64,000 nucleotides of DNA from Nannocystis pusilla. Lineage in GTDB: Bacteria; Myxococcota_A; Polyangia; Nannocystales; Nannocystaceae. Below are positions 8,364 through 16,143 of this stretch, one piece after another (positions within the stretch are counted from its first letter, which is position 1; every line of letters starts with the position of its first letter). Under the pieces are notes generated by a model, which searched no databases, was not told where the DNA came from, and saw only the letters and a list, made by a program, of their open reading frames with translations. A program made the translations under genes and the position numbers. The stretch covers positions 8,285,168 through 8,349,167 of the forward strand of contig NZ_JAPNKE010000002.1 of the NCBI RefSeq assembly GCF_026626665.1, in the 5' to 3' direction.

Positions 8364-8673
8364 CCTGTCTCGAAGGACATATCCCCATCGACCGACCTCG
8401 GCCCGAACCGGGGGTCACAGCGAGCGCCTGCGAACTCGGGCCCCGCGAGCGTCGTCCGGCGCACCTGCGCTGAAGCTCGGCCATCCTCCGCGCGGCCCGC
8501 TCGTCTGCCGGCCCGGGCGCCCTGTCCCGAAGGACATCTGACTGAACGCCGCGCCGTGCCGCGGGCGCGCGAATCACCGGGCCCCGGACGGCAATGAACT
8601 GAAAGCCGCGCCGTGCCGCGGGCGCGCGGATCACCGGCCCCCGACGGCAATGCGAGCCTGTCCCGCAGGACAG
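8364..8673. repeat. Three degenerate PAL hairpins between convergent genes
   Basis: Variants of the form CTGTC(C/T)CG-AAGGACA occur at about 8364-8386, 8521-8538 and 8657-8673 between the secreted protein gene and the patatin gene. The last is a short perfect hairpin, CTGTCC cgca GGACAG. Confidence 0.55.
8541..8654. repeat. 57 bp direct tandem duplication
   Basis: Two adjacent 57 bp copies (8541-8597 and 8598-8654) beginning ACTGAA and ending GACGGCAATG differ at only a few positions. They are intergenic, with no sign of coding. Confidence 0.85.
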
Positions 8674-8678
8674 TTCAT

Positions 8679-9893
8679 TCAGCGATCGAACAGCGCCATC
8701 AGCTCGGCGTGGCGGCTGGCGGCGTCTTGATAGCCGAGCTCGATGAGCTGGCGGCAGTAGTCGGGGTCGAACAGCAGGTACGACGCCAGGTCGCTCTCCT
8801 GGCGGGCGTCGTCGGCGGCCACGGCCCAGCGGATGAGGCGAGCGACGATCCCCGAGTAGCGGCTGAGCCCGGTGCGGCGGACCGTCTCGAACGCGATCCG
8901 GCCGATGTCCTGGCTCGGGCGGATGAGCAGCGTGTCGATCGAATCGTACGCGGTGCTCTTCTCCTTCTGCATCCCGTTCGCCAGCCGCTGGGCGAAGTCG
9001 GGCCCGAACTCGCGCGCGCCGGCGGCGAGGATCTGGTTCATCCGCGTCACCCGCTCGATGTCCGCCTCGACCTTCTCGAGCAGCAGCACGTTGAGCACCT
9101 TGCCGAGCATGAACATCGCGCTCGGGAAGGTGCCCTCGGCCTCGTGACGGATCTGCCGCACCTCCTCGTCGCCGGGGGTGTGGCGCAGGCTGACCACCAG
9201 GAGCCGCGTGGCGCCGAGCCGCATCGCCGGACGCAGCGGCGTCTGCTGCCGCAGGCCGCCGTCGGCGTAGAGCAGGTCGCCGACGCGCACGGCCGGGAAC
9301 AGCACCGGGATCGCCCCCGACGCCAGCGCGTGCGAGGCAGTGATGGGCGTGAGCACCACGTTCTGCCGCTGACTCTCGGGCCAGCGCTGCGGCAACTTGC
9401 CGTCGGCGGTCTGCACGAAGGTGGTGACGGTGCCGGTCGCGACCTCGGTGGCGGTGCAGGCGACCGCCGAGAGGTGACCGTGGTGCAGGTTCTCGGTGAT
9501 GCCGCGCCACGGCAGGCGCGCGCGCACGAAGTTCTGGATCGCGCGCGGATCGATGAGCCCGCCGATCTGCTGCCCGTGCCCGGCCTTGTCGCCGGTGCGG
9601 CCGAACAGCACCTGCGGCAGGCTGCGCATCTGCGTCCAGCCGAATCGACACACCTCGTCGAGGTCGAGCTCGGTCCACACGCGCGCGAGCAGACGTCCCT
9701 GCGCGCGCGGACGGTCGGCGGTGGCGGCCACATAGGCGCCGTTGACCGCGCCGATGCTGCTGCCGGTGATGATGTCGAAGCGCGCCTCGCCGCGGATCCG
9801 CTCGCGGATGTAACGCAAGACACCGACCTCGTAGGCGCCGCGCGCTCCGCCGCCCGACAACACGAGGCCGATCTTGGGGCGCTCGCCGCTCAT
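8679..9893 (-). CDS. Patatin-like phospholipase
   Basis: A 404-residue predicted serine acyl hydrolase of the patatin (RssA/ExoU-like) family. It has the oxyanion-hole motif LSGGGARGAYEVGVL near the N-terminus, the nucleophile elbow TGSSIGAVNG (about residues 42-51), and the catalytic Asp in YADGGLRQQTPL (about 208-219). A long C-terminal domain of roughly 170 residues follows. There is no signal peptide, so a cytoplasmic or inner-membrane-associated lipid substrate is likely. The ATG at 9893 (MSGERPKIG) is chosen because the frame upstream is Arg/Ser-rich shadow sequence. Confidence 0.88.
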   Translation of the reverse strand: MSGERPKIGLVLSGGGARGAYEVGVLRYIRERIRGEARFDIITGSSIGAVNGAYVAATADRPRAQGRLLARVWTELDLDEVCRFGWTQMRSLPQVLFGRTGDKAGHGQQIGGLIDPRAIQNFVRARLPWRGITENLHHGHLSAVACTATEVATGTVTTFVQTADGKLPQRWPESQRQNVVLTPITASHALASGAIPVLFPAVRVGDLLYADGGLRQQTPLRPAMRLGATRLLVVSLRHTPGDEEVRQIRHEAEGTFPSAMFMLGKVLNVLLLEKVEADIERVTRMNQILAAGAREFGPDFAQRLANGMQKEKSTAYDSIDTLLIRPSQDIGRIAFETVRRTGLSRYSGIVARLIRWAVAADDARQESDLASYLLFDPDYCRQLIELGYQDAASRHAELMALFDR

Positions 9894-9942
9894 GCGGACG
9901 CTCCGTGGCCCACGACCTCGCCGTCCTGGCGCGGCCGCAGCA

Positions 9943-10670
9943 CTAGAAGCCGATCTCCTTGCAAGTGCACTTCGCCGCGTCCTTGCAGTCCGGCGGCGCC
10001 GGCGGATTGTTGGCATTCATCGACAGCTGGAACACGCGGCCCGCGTCCTGCGGGTACTTGTAGATGATCTGCCAGACCGCGTCGTAGTTGTTGGTGGCGT
10101 TGATCTCCTTGGCGTCCTCGTTGGTGAGGAACGGCAGCTCGAGCGTGCCCGTGCCCGTGATCGCGCCCGTGTTCTGCGTCGACAGCGGGCCCGCCGAGGC
10201 CTCGATCGTGACGTACTCGCAGTTGGCCTTGGGGAACTCGCCGAACGCGGCGGCGGGGCAGTCGGCGCCGACGGCGTCGGGCAGGTACACCACCAGCGCC
10301 GCCTCGCAGACCGTGCCGTTGCACTTGTACTGACTCTTGAACTTGTGACCCTTCGACGTCACGCATGGATCGACGCACATCTCGATCTTCACCGGGATCT
10401 TGTCGCCGGGCTGGACGTTCGTCGCCGCGCACACGGTGCCGCGGAAGAACGGCAGCGTGTCGGTGAAGCCGGCGGGCGCGGGATTGGGCCCGGTGCCGTC
10501 GACGTCGAGCATCTGCAGCTCGCACGTATTGGTCGTGTCGTCGCACGCCTCGCCGCGACGCGGACAGGGGCGCCCGCGCTGCACTCGCCGCTGTCTTCCG
10601 CGAAGCAGCCGAACAAGAACCCCGCGATCGCGAAGCTCGTGACACCGAACACTCTTCGAAGGCGAATCAT
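9943..10670 (-). CDS. Secreted lipoprotein, frameshifted near the N-terminus
   Basis: An exported lipoprotein of about 242 residues after correction. The N-terminal frame gives a signal peptide with lipobox FLFGC (MIRLRRVFGVTSFAIAGFLF). The mature part continues one frame over from CPRRGEACDDTTNTCELQML. The break lies in a run of four C (minus strand, 10567-10570); adding one base joins both frames. The body contains paired cysteines (MCVDPCVT, KCNGTVCE, CKDAAKCTCKEIGF) and no domain I recognise. It is convergent with the patatin gene's upstream flank and divergent from the Thr-rich lipoprotein gene at 10902. Confidence 0.7.
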
Positions 10671-10833
10671 GATCGTCTCGTTCCTCTTTGCTCTCAGCGG
10701 TGCATCGTAGCCGATGTTTCGCTGACCACGCACCTCCGCGATCGCCTGGGTGAGACCTCGCGCCGACCGCTGTTTCATGGCGCTGCGCGAGCAGATGCAC
10801 GGAGACTACATTTCAACCCCAGGTATCTAGCGC

Positions 10834-10864
10834 TTGACACCGGGAACGCGGGAGCCGGTACGCA
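10834..10864 (+). promoter_or_regulatory. Candidate sigma-70-type promoter
   Basis: A consensus -35 TTGACA at 10834-10839 lies upstream of the lipoprotein gene at 10902; the best -10 candidate is TACGCA with a long 19 bp spacer. AGGAG precedes the ATG by 9 nt. The -10 is weak. Confidence 0.35.
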
Positions 10865-10901
10865 TCGCCGCTCTCGCAGGCCCCTTCCAGGAGTTAGGTT
10901 C

Positions 10902-11584
10902 ATGCGCTCAAACGCCCTTCTCGCTCTCTCCATGGTGCTCGCTTTCGCCGCGTGTAACGAAAAGGAACCCGCGACCTCGGCGACGGACGGCACCACCAAC
11001 GGCACCACGACGGCGCCGGAAACCGCGACGGAGACGCCAGGGACGAGCACGACGACCACCACCGGGGAGAACACGACGACGACCACCACCGGCGAGACGG
11101 CCACCGAGGCGATTCCCACCACCGGCCCGACGCCGACCACCGGGACGACCGCCGAGGAGACCACGACCACGACGAGCACGACGTCGACGACGACCACCAC
11201 CGGCGAGCCCGAGACGGCCGGCACGACGACGATGATGGTGATCCCCTCGACCGGCCCCTACGAGAGCTGTAGCGTGGCCAACAACGTCGAGTGCGACGGC
11301 AACGCCGCCTGCGTCGACTCGACCAGCACCAGCGGCAAGATCATGGGCTCGTTCTGCGCCCCGAAGTGCATGGGCCAGGGCACGTGCCCGATGCCCCCGG
11401 CCTCGACCCCGACGTCCAGGCGATCTGCGCCTTCGACACCGACATGGACCAGAAGGCCGACATCTGCGCGCTGCTGTGCGTGATCGCCAACGACGACTGC
11501 CCCGAGGGCTCGACGTGCGAAGACATCGGCATCCCCGAGATGCAGATGATGAAGTTCGGCGTCTGCACGTACCCGCCGGGCTGA
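10902..11584 (+). CDS. Thr-rich-linker lipoprotein with Cys-rich domain, frameshifted
   Basis: A secreted lipoprotein: signal peptide with lipobox LAFAAC, then about 95 residues almost entirely Thr/Gly/Glu/Pro (TTTTTGE repeats), then a Cys-rich C-terminal domain (CSVANNVECDGNAACVD, SFCAPKCMGQGTC). At 11394-11398 a run of five C causes a frame change. Adding one base continues into GLDPDVQAICAFDTD and the natural end FGVCTYPPG at 11584. The Thr-rich region is probably a flexible, possibly glycosylated, spacer lifting the C-terminal domain off the outer membrane. Several paralogs with this layout occur in the window. Confidence 0.75.
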
Positions 11585-11606
11585 CGGGTCCGCGGTCGCG
11601 AGGGGC

Positions 11607-11939
11607 TCAGGCCGCGGCGGTGGCGGCCTTGAGCTTGTCCTCGAGCTCGCCGTTCGCGTCCATCTCGCGGACGATGTCGCAACCGCCGACGAACTCGCCG
11701 CCGATGTAGAGCTGCGGGATCGTCGGCCAGCTGGCGTACTGCTTGACGCCCTCGCGCACGGCCGGGTCGGACAGCACGTTGAAGGTCTCGAACGGCACCG
11801 CGTGCTTCTTGAGGATCTCGACGACCACCGCCGAGAAGCCGCACTGCGGGAAGCTCTTGTTGCCCTTCATGAAGAGCATGACCTTGTTGTTGGCGACGAG
11901 GTGGGCGATGAACTTCTGGACGTCCTCGTGGGCTTGCAT
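11607..11939 (-). CDS. grxD: Monothiol glutaredoxin (Grx4 type)
   Basis: A 110-residue cytoplasmic monothiol glutaredoxin that binds a [2Fe-2S] cluster with glutathione and acts in iron-sulfur trafficking. The family signature is complete: FMKGNKSFPQCGFS with the CGFS active site, then the cis-Pro loop WPTIPQLYIGGEFVGGCDI. The ATG at 11939 (MQAHEDVQKFI) gives the standard family length. It converges with the lipoprotein gene with only a 22 bp gap, one of the two convergent pairs in the window without a PAL element. Confidence 0.95.
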   Translation of the reverse strand: MQAHEDVQKFIAHLVANNKVMLFMKGNKSFPQCGFSAVVVEILKKHAVPFETFNVLSDPAVREGVKQYASWPTIPQLYIGGEFVGGCDIVREMDANGELEDKLKAATAAA

Positions 11940-12200
11940 CGGCGGTCTCACAATCAGGTCCGGAGGACCGTGAAGTCGGTGGCCCGGAGGCCGGTGAGTC
12001 GGAGGGGGCCGTGAAGAGAGTGGCCAGTCCGGGCGCGGACCGTGCCGGGAGTGGTCCCGGGGGCCGGGGCTCGCGCGCAATCGATCGCGGGGGCCGGCTC
12101 TCGCGGCGTTAGATACACGCTGGCCCGCACCCCAGCAAGGCGCCGCGAACGCCCTTCTTGCGGAAGGTCGGCCGCTCGGGTCATAACCACTTCCGCTCGC

Positions 12201-13034
12201 ATGGCGCCGACTCTGCCCTCGCCCCAGTGCTCACGTCGGACCTGGCTGCACGGCCTCGCCGCCGCCGCCGGAGCCGCGCTCCTGCCCCGACCCACGCGCG
12301 CGGCCGAGGTCGCCGCCGAGCCCGCGAAGAAGCGCATCCTCATCGTCGGCGACAGCATGATCGCCGGCGGCGTCGGCCTGTTCCTCGAGAACGGCCTGCA
12401 CAAGGTCCACGGCTACGTGGTGCGGCGCAAGGGCAAGAGCAGCACGGGCCTGGCGCGCCCCGACTTCTTCGCCTGGCCCAAGGAGGCGCAGAAGCAGGTC
12501 GACGAGTTCGCGCCCGACGCCGCGGTGGTGATGTTCGGCGGCAACGACGTGCAAGGCCTGCGCATGCCGGACAAGGGCTGGATCACCTGGCCGGAGCCGG
12601 AGTGGCCGGAGGAGTACGCGCGGCGCGTCAACGCCTTCGCCGACATCGTCGCCGCGGGCGGCAAGCCGCTGTTCTGGATCGGCATGCCGGTGATGCGGCC
12701 GGAGAAGTTTCACGTGCGGGTGCAGCGGGTCAACACGATCTACCGCGCCGAGATGGCGATCCGGCCGAACGCGCATTTCATCGACATCTGGCGGCTGCTG
12801 GCCGACGACAAGGGCGGTTACACCGACCGCCTCGACGCCGACGGCGAGCCCGGGGGCAAGACGGTCCGGGTCCGCGCGGGCGACGGGATCCACCTGAGCG
12901 TCGCGGGCGCGCAGCGGGTCGAGGCGCATGTGCGGGCCTTCATCCACGCGGTCCTGTCCGGGGGGCAGCCGGACACATCGACCGACCTCGCGGTGGCAGG
13001 TGCGCCGGCGGACGCGCCCACGCCCGCGGGGTGA
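12201..13034 (+). CDS. Tat-exported SGNH/GDSL hydrolase (DUF459 type)
   Basis: A 277-residue exported esterase-like protein. A twin-arginine signal (CSRRTWLHGLAAAAGAALL) starts the sequence. SGNH block I is GDSMIAGG with the nucleophile Ser, block III is FGGNDVQG, and block V is DGIHLSVAG with the Asp/His pair. The architecture matches the DUF459 family, found beside cell-wall or polysaccharide acetylation genes. No acyltransferase is nearby, so the substrate is unknown. A short CTGTCC/GGACA hairpin lies near the 3' end of the gene. The upstream 260 bp contain weak GC-rich direct repeats and nothing else clear. Confidence 0.8.
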   Translation: MAPTLPSPQCSRRTWLHGLAAAAGAALLPRPTRAAEVAAEPAKKRILIVGDSMIAGGVGLFLENGLHKVHGYVVRRKGKSSTGLARPDFFAWPKEAQKQVDEFAPDAAVVMFGGNDVQGLRMPDKGWITWPEPEWPEEYARRVNAFADIVAAGGKPLFWIGMPVMRPEKFHVRVQRVNTIYRAEMAIRPNAHFIDIWRLLADDKGGYTDRLDADGEPGGKTVRVRAGDGIHLSVAGAQRVEAHVRAFIHAVLSGGQPDTSTDLAVAGAPADAPTPAG

Positions 13035-13178
13035 GCTCGCCGGGTCTTTCGCGGGCGACAGCTGTCCTCGGGGTCCGGTCAGCGCAGACGGGCGTGGCAA
13101 AATTCGACGGGCAAACTCACCCGCGGAGCGCGCGACGATGCACATGCACCTCGCGCTCGGCCGGCCGCTTGGGGCAAG

Positions 13179-15677
13179 ATGGCCCCGCCCGTGTCCGAGG
13201 CCTCGCACAAGCGCCTGCGTGAACGGTGGATCGCATGGGTCCTCGCGCAGCACCGCCTCGTGCTCGCGCTGGCGCTGGTCCTCACCGTCGTCTCCGTCTA
13301 CATCGCGTCGCTGCTGCGCGTCGACAGCGACCTGCGCTCGCTGCTGCCCGAGGAGCACCCGGTCCTCGCCAGCATCGATCGCATCGAGACCTCGTTCGGC
13401 GCGCTCGGCAGCGTCAACGTCGTGCTCAAGGAGGGCTCGCCCGAGCAGCGCCACGCGCTCGCCGACGCGATCGCCGAGCGCGCGAGCAAGAGCCCGCTGG
13501 TGCGCGACGTCGAGTACCGCCTGCGCAGCGACTTCTTCGCCGAGCACGCGCTCTACTACTTGACCGACGCCGAGATGGAGGCGCTCGACGAGCACTTCCA
13601 GGCGTGGACGCACTACGAGCTGTGCCGCGCCGAGCCCGACGTGTGCCTCGACGAGCCTGACCCCGAGGCGCCCAAGGCCCTGCGCACGTTCATCCGCAGC
13701 AAGCAGGACGCGGCGCTGGCCCGCACCAGCTTCAAGGACTACTTCGAGCGCGACGACATCTCCGCGCTGGTGCTGCTGATCCACCCGACCCAGCCGTCGA
13801 GCGACCTCGACTTCGCCGAGGCGGTGTCGAACCAGGTCCGCGCCGACGTGGCCGAGGTGGTCAACCAGCCGGGCGCGGCGTGGGCCGACTCGGGCATCCA
13901 CTACAGCGTCGTCGGCCCGTACACGATCAAGGCCGAGGAGCGCGAGACGATCCGCGGCGACATGCTGCGCAGCGGCGCGTTCGGGGTGCTCGGCGTCGTA
14001 GCGATCCTCTACCTGCTGTTCCGCTCGGGCCGCGCGGTGCTGACGCTGCTGGTGCCGCTGATCTGCGGCGTCACCTGGTCGATGGCCGTGACCCAGATCG
14101 TCCTCGGCCGGCTCAACGCGATCACCAGCCTGATCTCCACGGTCGTGGTCGGCATGGGCATCGACGCCGGCATCCACTTCCTCGTGCGCGTGCGCGAGGA
14201 GCAGGGCCGCGGCAGCGACCGCGAGGCGATCGCCCGCGCCTTCGCCAACGTGACCGGCCCGCTGCTGATCGCCTCGGCGACCACGCTCGGCGCGTTCGCG
14301 GTGATGGCGAGCTCGGTGTTCCCGGCGTTCCAGGAGTTCGGCCTGATCGCCGGCTTCGGCGTGGCGCTGTGCCTGCTGGCGATGCTCACGGTGTACCCGG
14401 CGATCCTCTGCCTCGTCGGCGTCAAGCGGGTCGGCGAGCCGCAGGCCGAGCAAGAGCGGCGCCCCGGCCTGCTCACGCGGGTGGTACTGGCGCGCCCGGG
14501 GCTGATGCTCGCGCTGGTGGCGGCGCTGACCGTCGGCGCGGCAGTGATGGCGCCCGAGGCCGAGTTCGAGAACTCGACGCGCGAGCTGCAGTCGGCCCGG
14601 ACGCGGGCGCTCTACAAGCCCGAGGTGTTCCTCATCAGCAAGATCTTCGGCAAGGACATCCACGCCGGGGTGCTGGTGGTGTCGACGCTCGACCAGGCGC
14701 GGGCGGTGCTGACGCAGGCGCGCCAGGTGCAGGCCGACCGCCTGGCCGATGGGACAGGTACCGTCGTCGCAGAATTGCTCGGCGCGCCGGACCTCCTGCC
14801 CGACCCGTGGATCGATCCGGCCAAGCGCAAGGAGGCGATCGCGACGATGACCGCCGACATCCCCGAGCGCACGTGGAAGCGGCTCGAGGAGCGGGCGGCC
14901 GGCGGCGGCGAGGACGGCGAGGAGGGGCTCTCGCCCGAGGACGCGCGCCGGCTGCGGAACATGCTCAAGGCGGAGCCGGTGACGGTGGAGCGCCTGCCGC
15001 CGGCGATCCGCGACAAGGTGTACAGCCAGGACGGCCGCTTCGCGGTCTACGCCTACCCGAACTTCGACGCGGCCGACATCTCCATGGGCCTCAAGTTCAT
15101 GGAGGAGACGGCCAAGTACACCGAGGGCGTCGAGGGCCTGCAGTCGGACGACGCGCTGTTCGTCGGCGAGACCACGGTCTACGCGCTGATGTACAAGCTG
15201 ATGCAGTCCGAGGCGCCGACGGTGCTGGCGATGGCGCTGGTGCTGATCGCGGTGATCGTGGTGGCGCAGATCCGTTCGCTGTCGCGGACGCTGTGGACGC
15301 TGGCGCCGCTGCTGCTCGGGATGCTGTGGCTGGTCGGCCTGATGGCGGCGGCGGGCGTCCGCTTCACCCTGTTCAACATCCCGATCTTGCCGGCCATCCT
15401 CGGCATCGGCGTCGACAACGGGGTGTATCTGACCGACCGCATCCGCCACATGCGCCACGAGGCCGGCGGGATCGCCCACGCCCTCGGCGAGACCGGCGCG
15501 GCCATCGGCGCGGCCACTGCGACCACGGCGATGGGCTTCGGCGCGTTCTGCATCGCCGACTCCGGCGGCCTGCGCGGGATCGGGGTGCTCGCGGTGTTCG
15601 GCATCGGCATCGCGGCCGTGACCGCGATCCTGGTGCTGCCGAGCGTGGCCGCCATCGCCGCGCGGCGCAAGCGGTAG
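13179..15677 (+). CDS. MMPL/RND-family transporter (HpnN-like)
   Basis: An 832-residue inner-membrane exporter with the two-repeat RND layout: TM1 (LVLALALVLTVVSVYIASLL), a large periplasmic loop, then clusters of about five TM helices at residues 265-410 and 675-825. Each TM cluster carries the proton-relay type motif region GMGIDAGIHFLVR and GIGVDNGVYLTDR, conserved in MMPL/SSD transporters including hopanoid transporter HpnN. No adaptor or outer-membrane channel is adjacent, so lipid export or membrane lipid remodelling is the likeliest role. The ATG at 13179 is used; other frames over this gene are shadows. Confidence 0.85.
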   Translation: MAPPVSEASHKRLRERWIAWVLAQHRLVLALALVLTVVSVYIASLLRVDSDLRSLLPEEHPVLASIDRIETSFGALGSVNVVLKEGSPEQRHALADAIAERASKSPLVRDVEYRLRSDFFAEHALYYLTDAEMEALDEHFQAWTHYELCRAEPDVCLDEPDPEAPKALRTFIRSKQDAALARTSFKDYFERDDISALVLLIHPTQPSSDLDFAEAVSNQVRADVAEVVNQPGAAWADSGIHYSVVGPYTIKAEERETIRGDMLRSGAFGVLGVVAILYLLFRSGRAVLTLLVPLICGVTWSMAVTQIVLGRLNAITSLISTVVVGMGIDAGIHFLVRVREEQGRGSDREAIARAFANVTGPLLIASATTLGAFAVMASSVFPAFQEFGLIAGFGVALCLLAMLTVYPAILCLVGVKRVGEPQAEQERRPGLLTRVVLARPGLMLALVAALTVGAAVMAPEAEFENSTRELQSARTRALYKPEVFLISKIFGKDIHAGVLVVSTLDQARAVLTQARQVQADRLADGTGTVVAELLGAPDLLPDPWIDPAKRKEAIATMTADIPERTWKRLEERAAGGGEDGEEGLSPEDARRLRNMLKAEPVTVERLPPAIRDKVYSQDGRFAVYAYPNFDAADISMGLKFMEETAKYTEGVEGLQSDDALFVGETTVYALMYKLMQSEAPTVLAMALVLIAVIVVAQIRSLSRTLWTLAPLLLGMLWLVGLMAAAGVRFTLFNIPILPAILGIGVDNGVYLTDRIRHMRHEAGGIAHALGETGAAIGAATATTAMGFGAFCIADSGGLRGIGVLAVFGIGIAAVTAILVLPSVAAIAARRKR

Positions 15678-15689
15678 CGCGAGTGCGCT

Positions 15690-15757
15690 GAAGGACATGT
15701 CGCCGAGGACATGCCTCTAAGGGCATGTCGCCGAGGGCATGTCGCCAAGGGCATGTT
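15690..15757. repeat. Cluster of five PAL half-elements
   Basis: Five closely spaced (G/A)CATGTCG-type units follow the MMPL gene stop, four separated by 4-6 nt of CGAGG/CAAGG spacer. This is one of the densest copies of the family in the window. Confidence 0.7.
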
Positions 15758-15780
15758 ATGAAAAGTATGGGGTCGCCGGT

Positions 15781-16135
15781 GTGAGCCGCGGCGTCCCGAC
15801 CTCGCGGGAGGCGGTCGCATGGGCGGTGAATACGACCGCCCACGGACCACCTCGCGGAGGTCGGCCGGGCGAGCGGTGGCTGCGACCGCGAACAGGTTTC
15901 GCGGCCGCGACTTCGCGTCCCCGCGGGGGCCGGTCGCACGGGCGGTCTCTGCGACCCGAGCAGGTTCCGAGGCCGCGGCGTCGCGTCCTCGCGGGGATCG
16001 GTCGCCCGGGCGGTCACAGCGGCGCGAGTAGGGTCCGAGCCCGCGTTGTCACGCTCTTTCGGGAGTCGGTCGCATGCGCGGTCACTGCGACCAGCCAGTG
16101 GGGTCCGAGCCCCGCGTCGCGGCCTCGCGCGAGCT
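15781..16135. repeat. Degenerate ~68 bp tandem repeat array
   Basis: Five to six diverged units share the pattern GGTCCGAG-CCGCG-TCGCG-CTCGCGGG-GTCGGTCGCA-GGGCGGTCACTGCGACC. The clearest units are about 15888-15956, 15957-16025 and 16026-16092. No spacer structure as in CRISPR is present and no frame stays open across units. Confidence 0.7.
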
Positions 16136-16143
16136 GCTAGCAT

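Noticed and set aside
12231-15698. A 1155-codon open frame on the minus strand
   Set aside because: It is antisense to the MMPL transporter and SGNH genes, is rich in Arg/His/Asp/Ala and has no domain. In very GC-rich DNA such shadow frames are expected.
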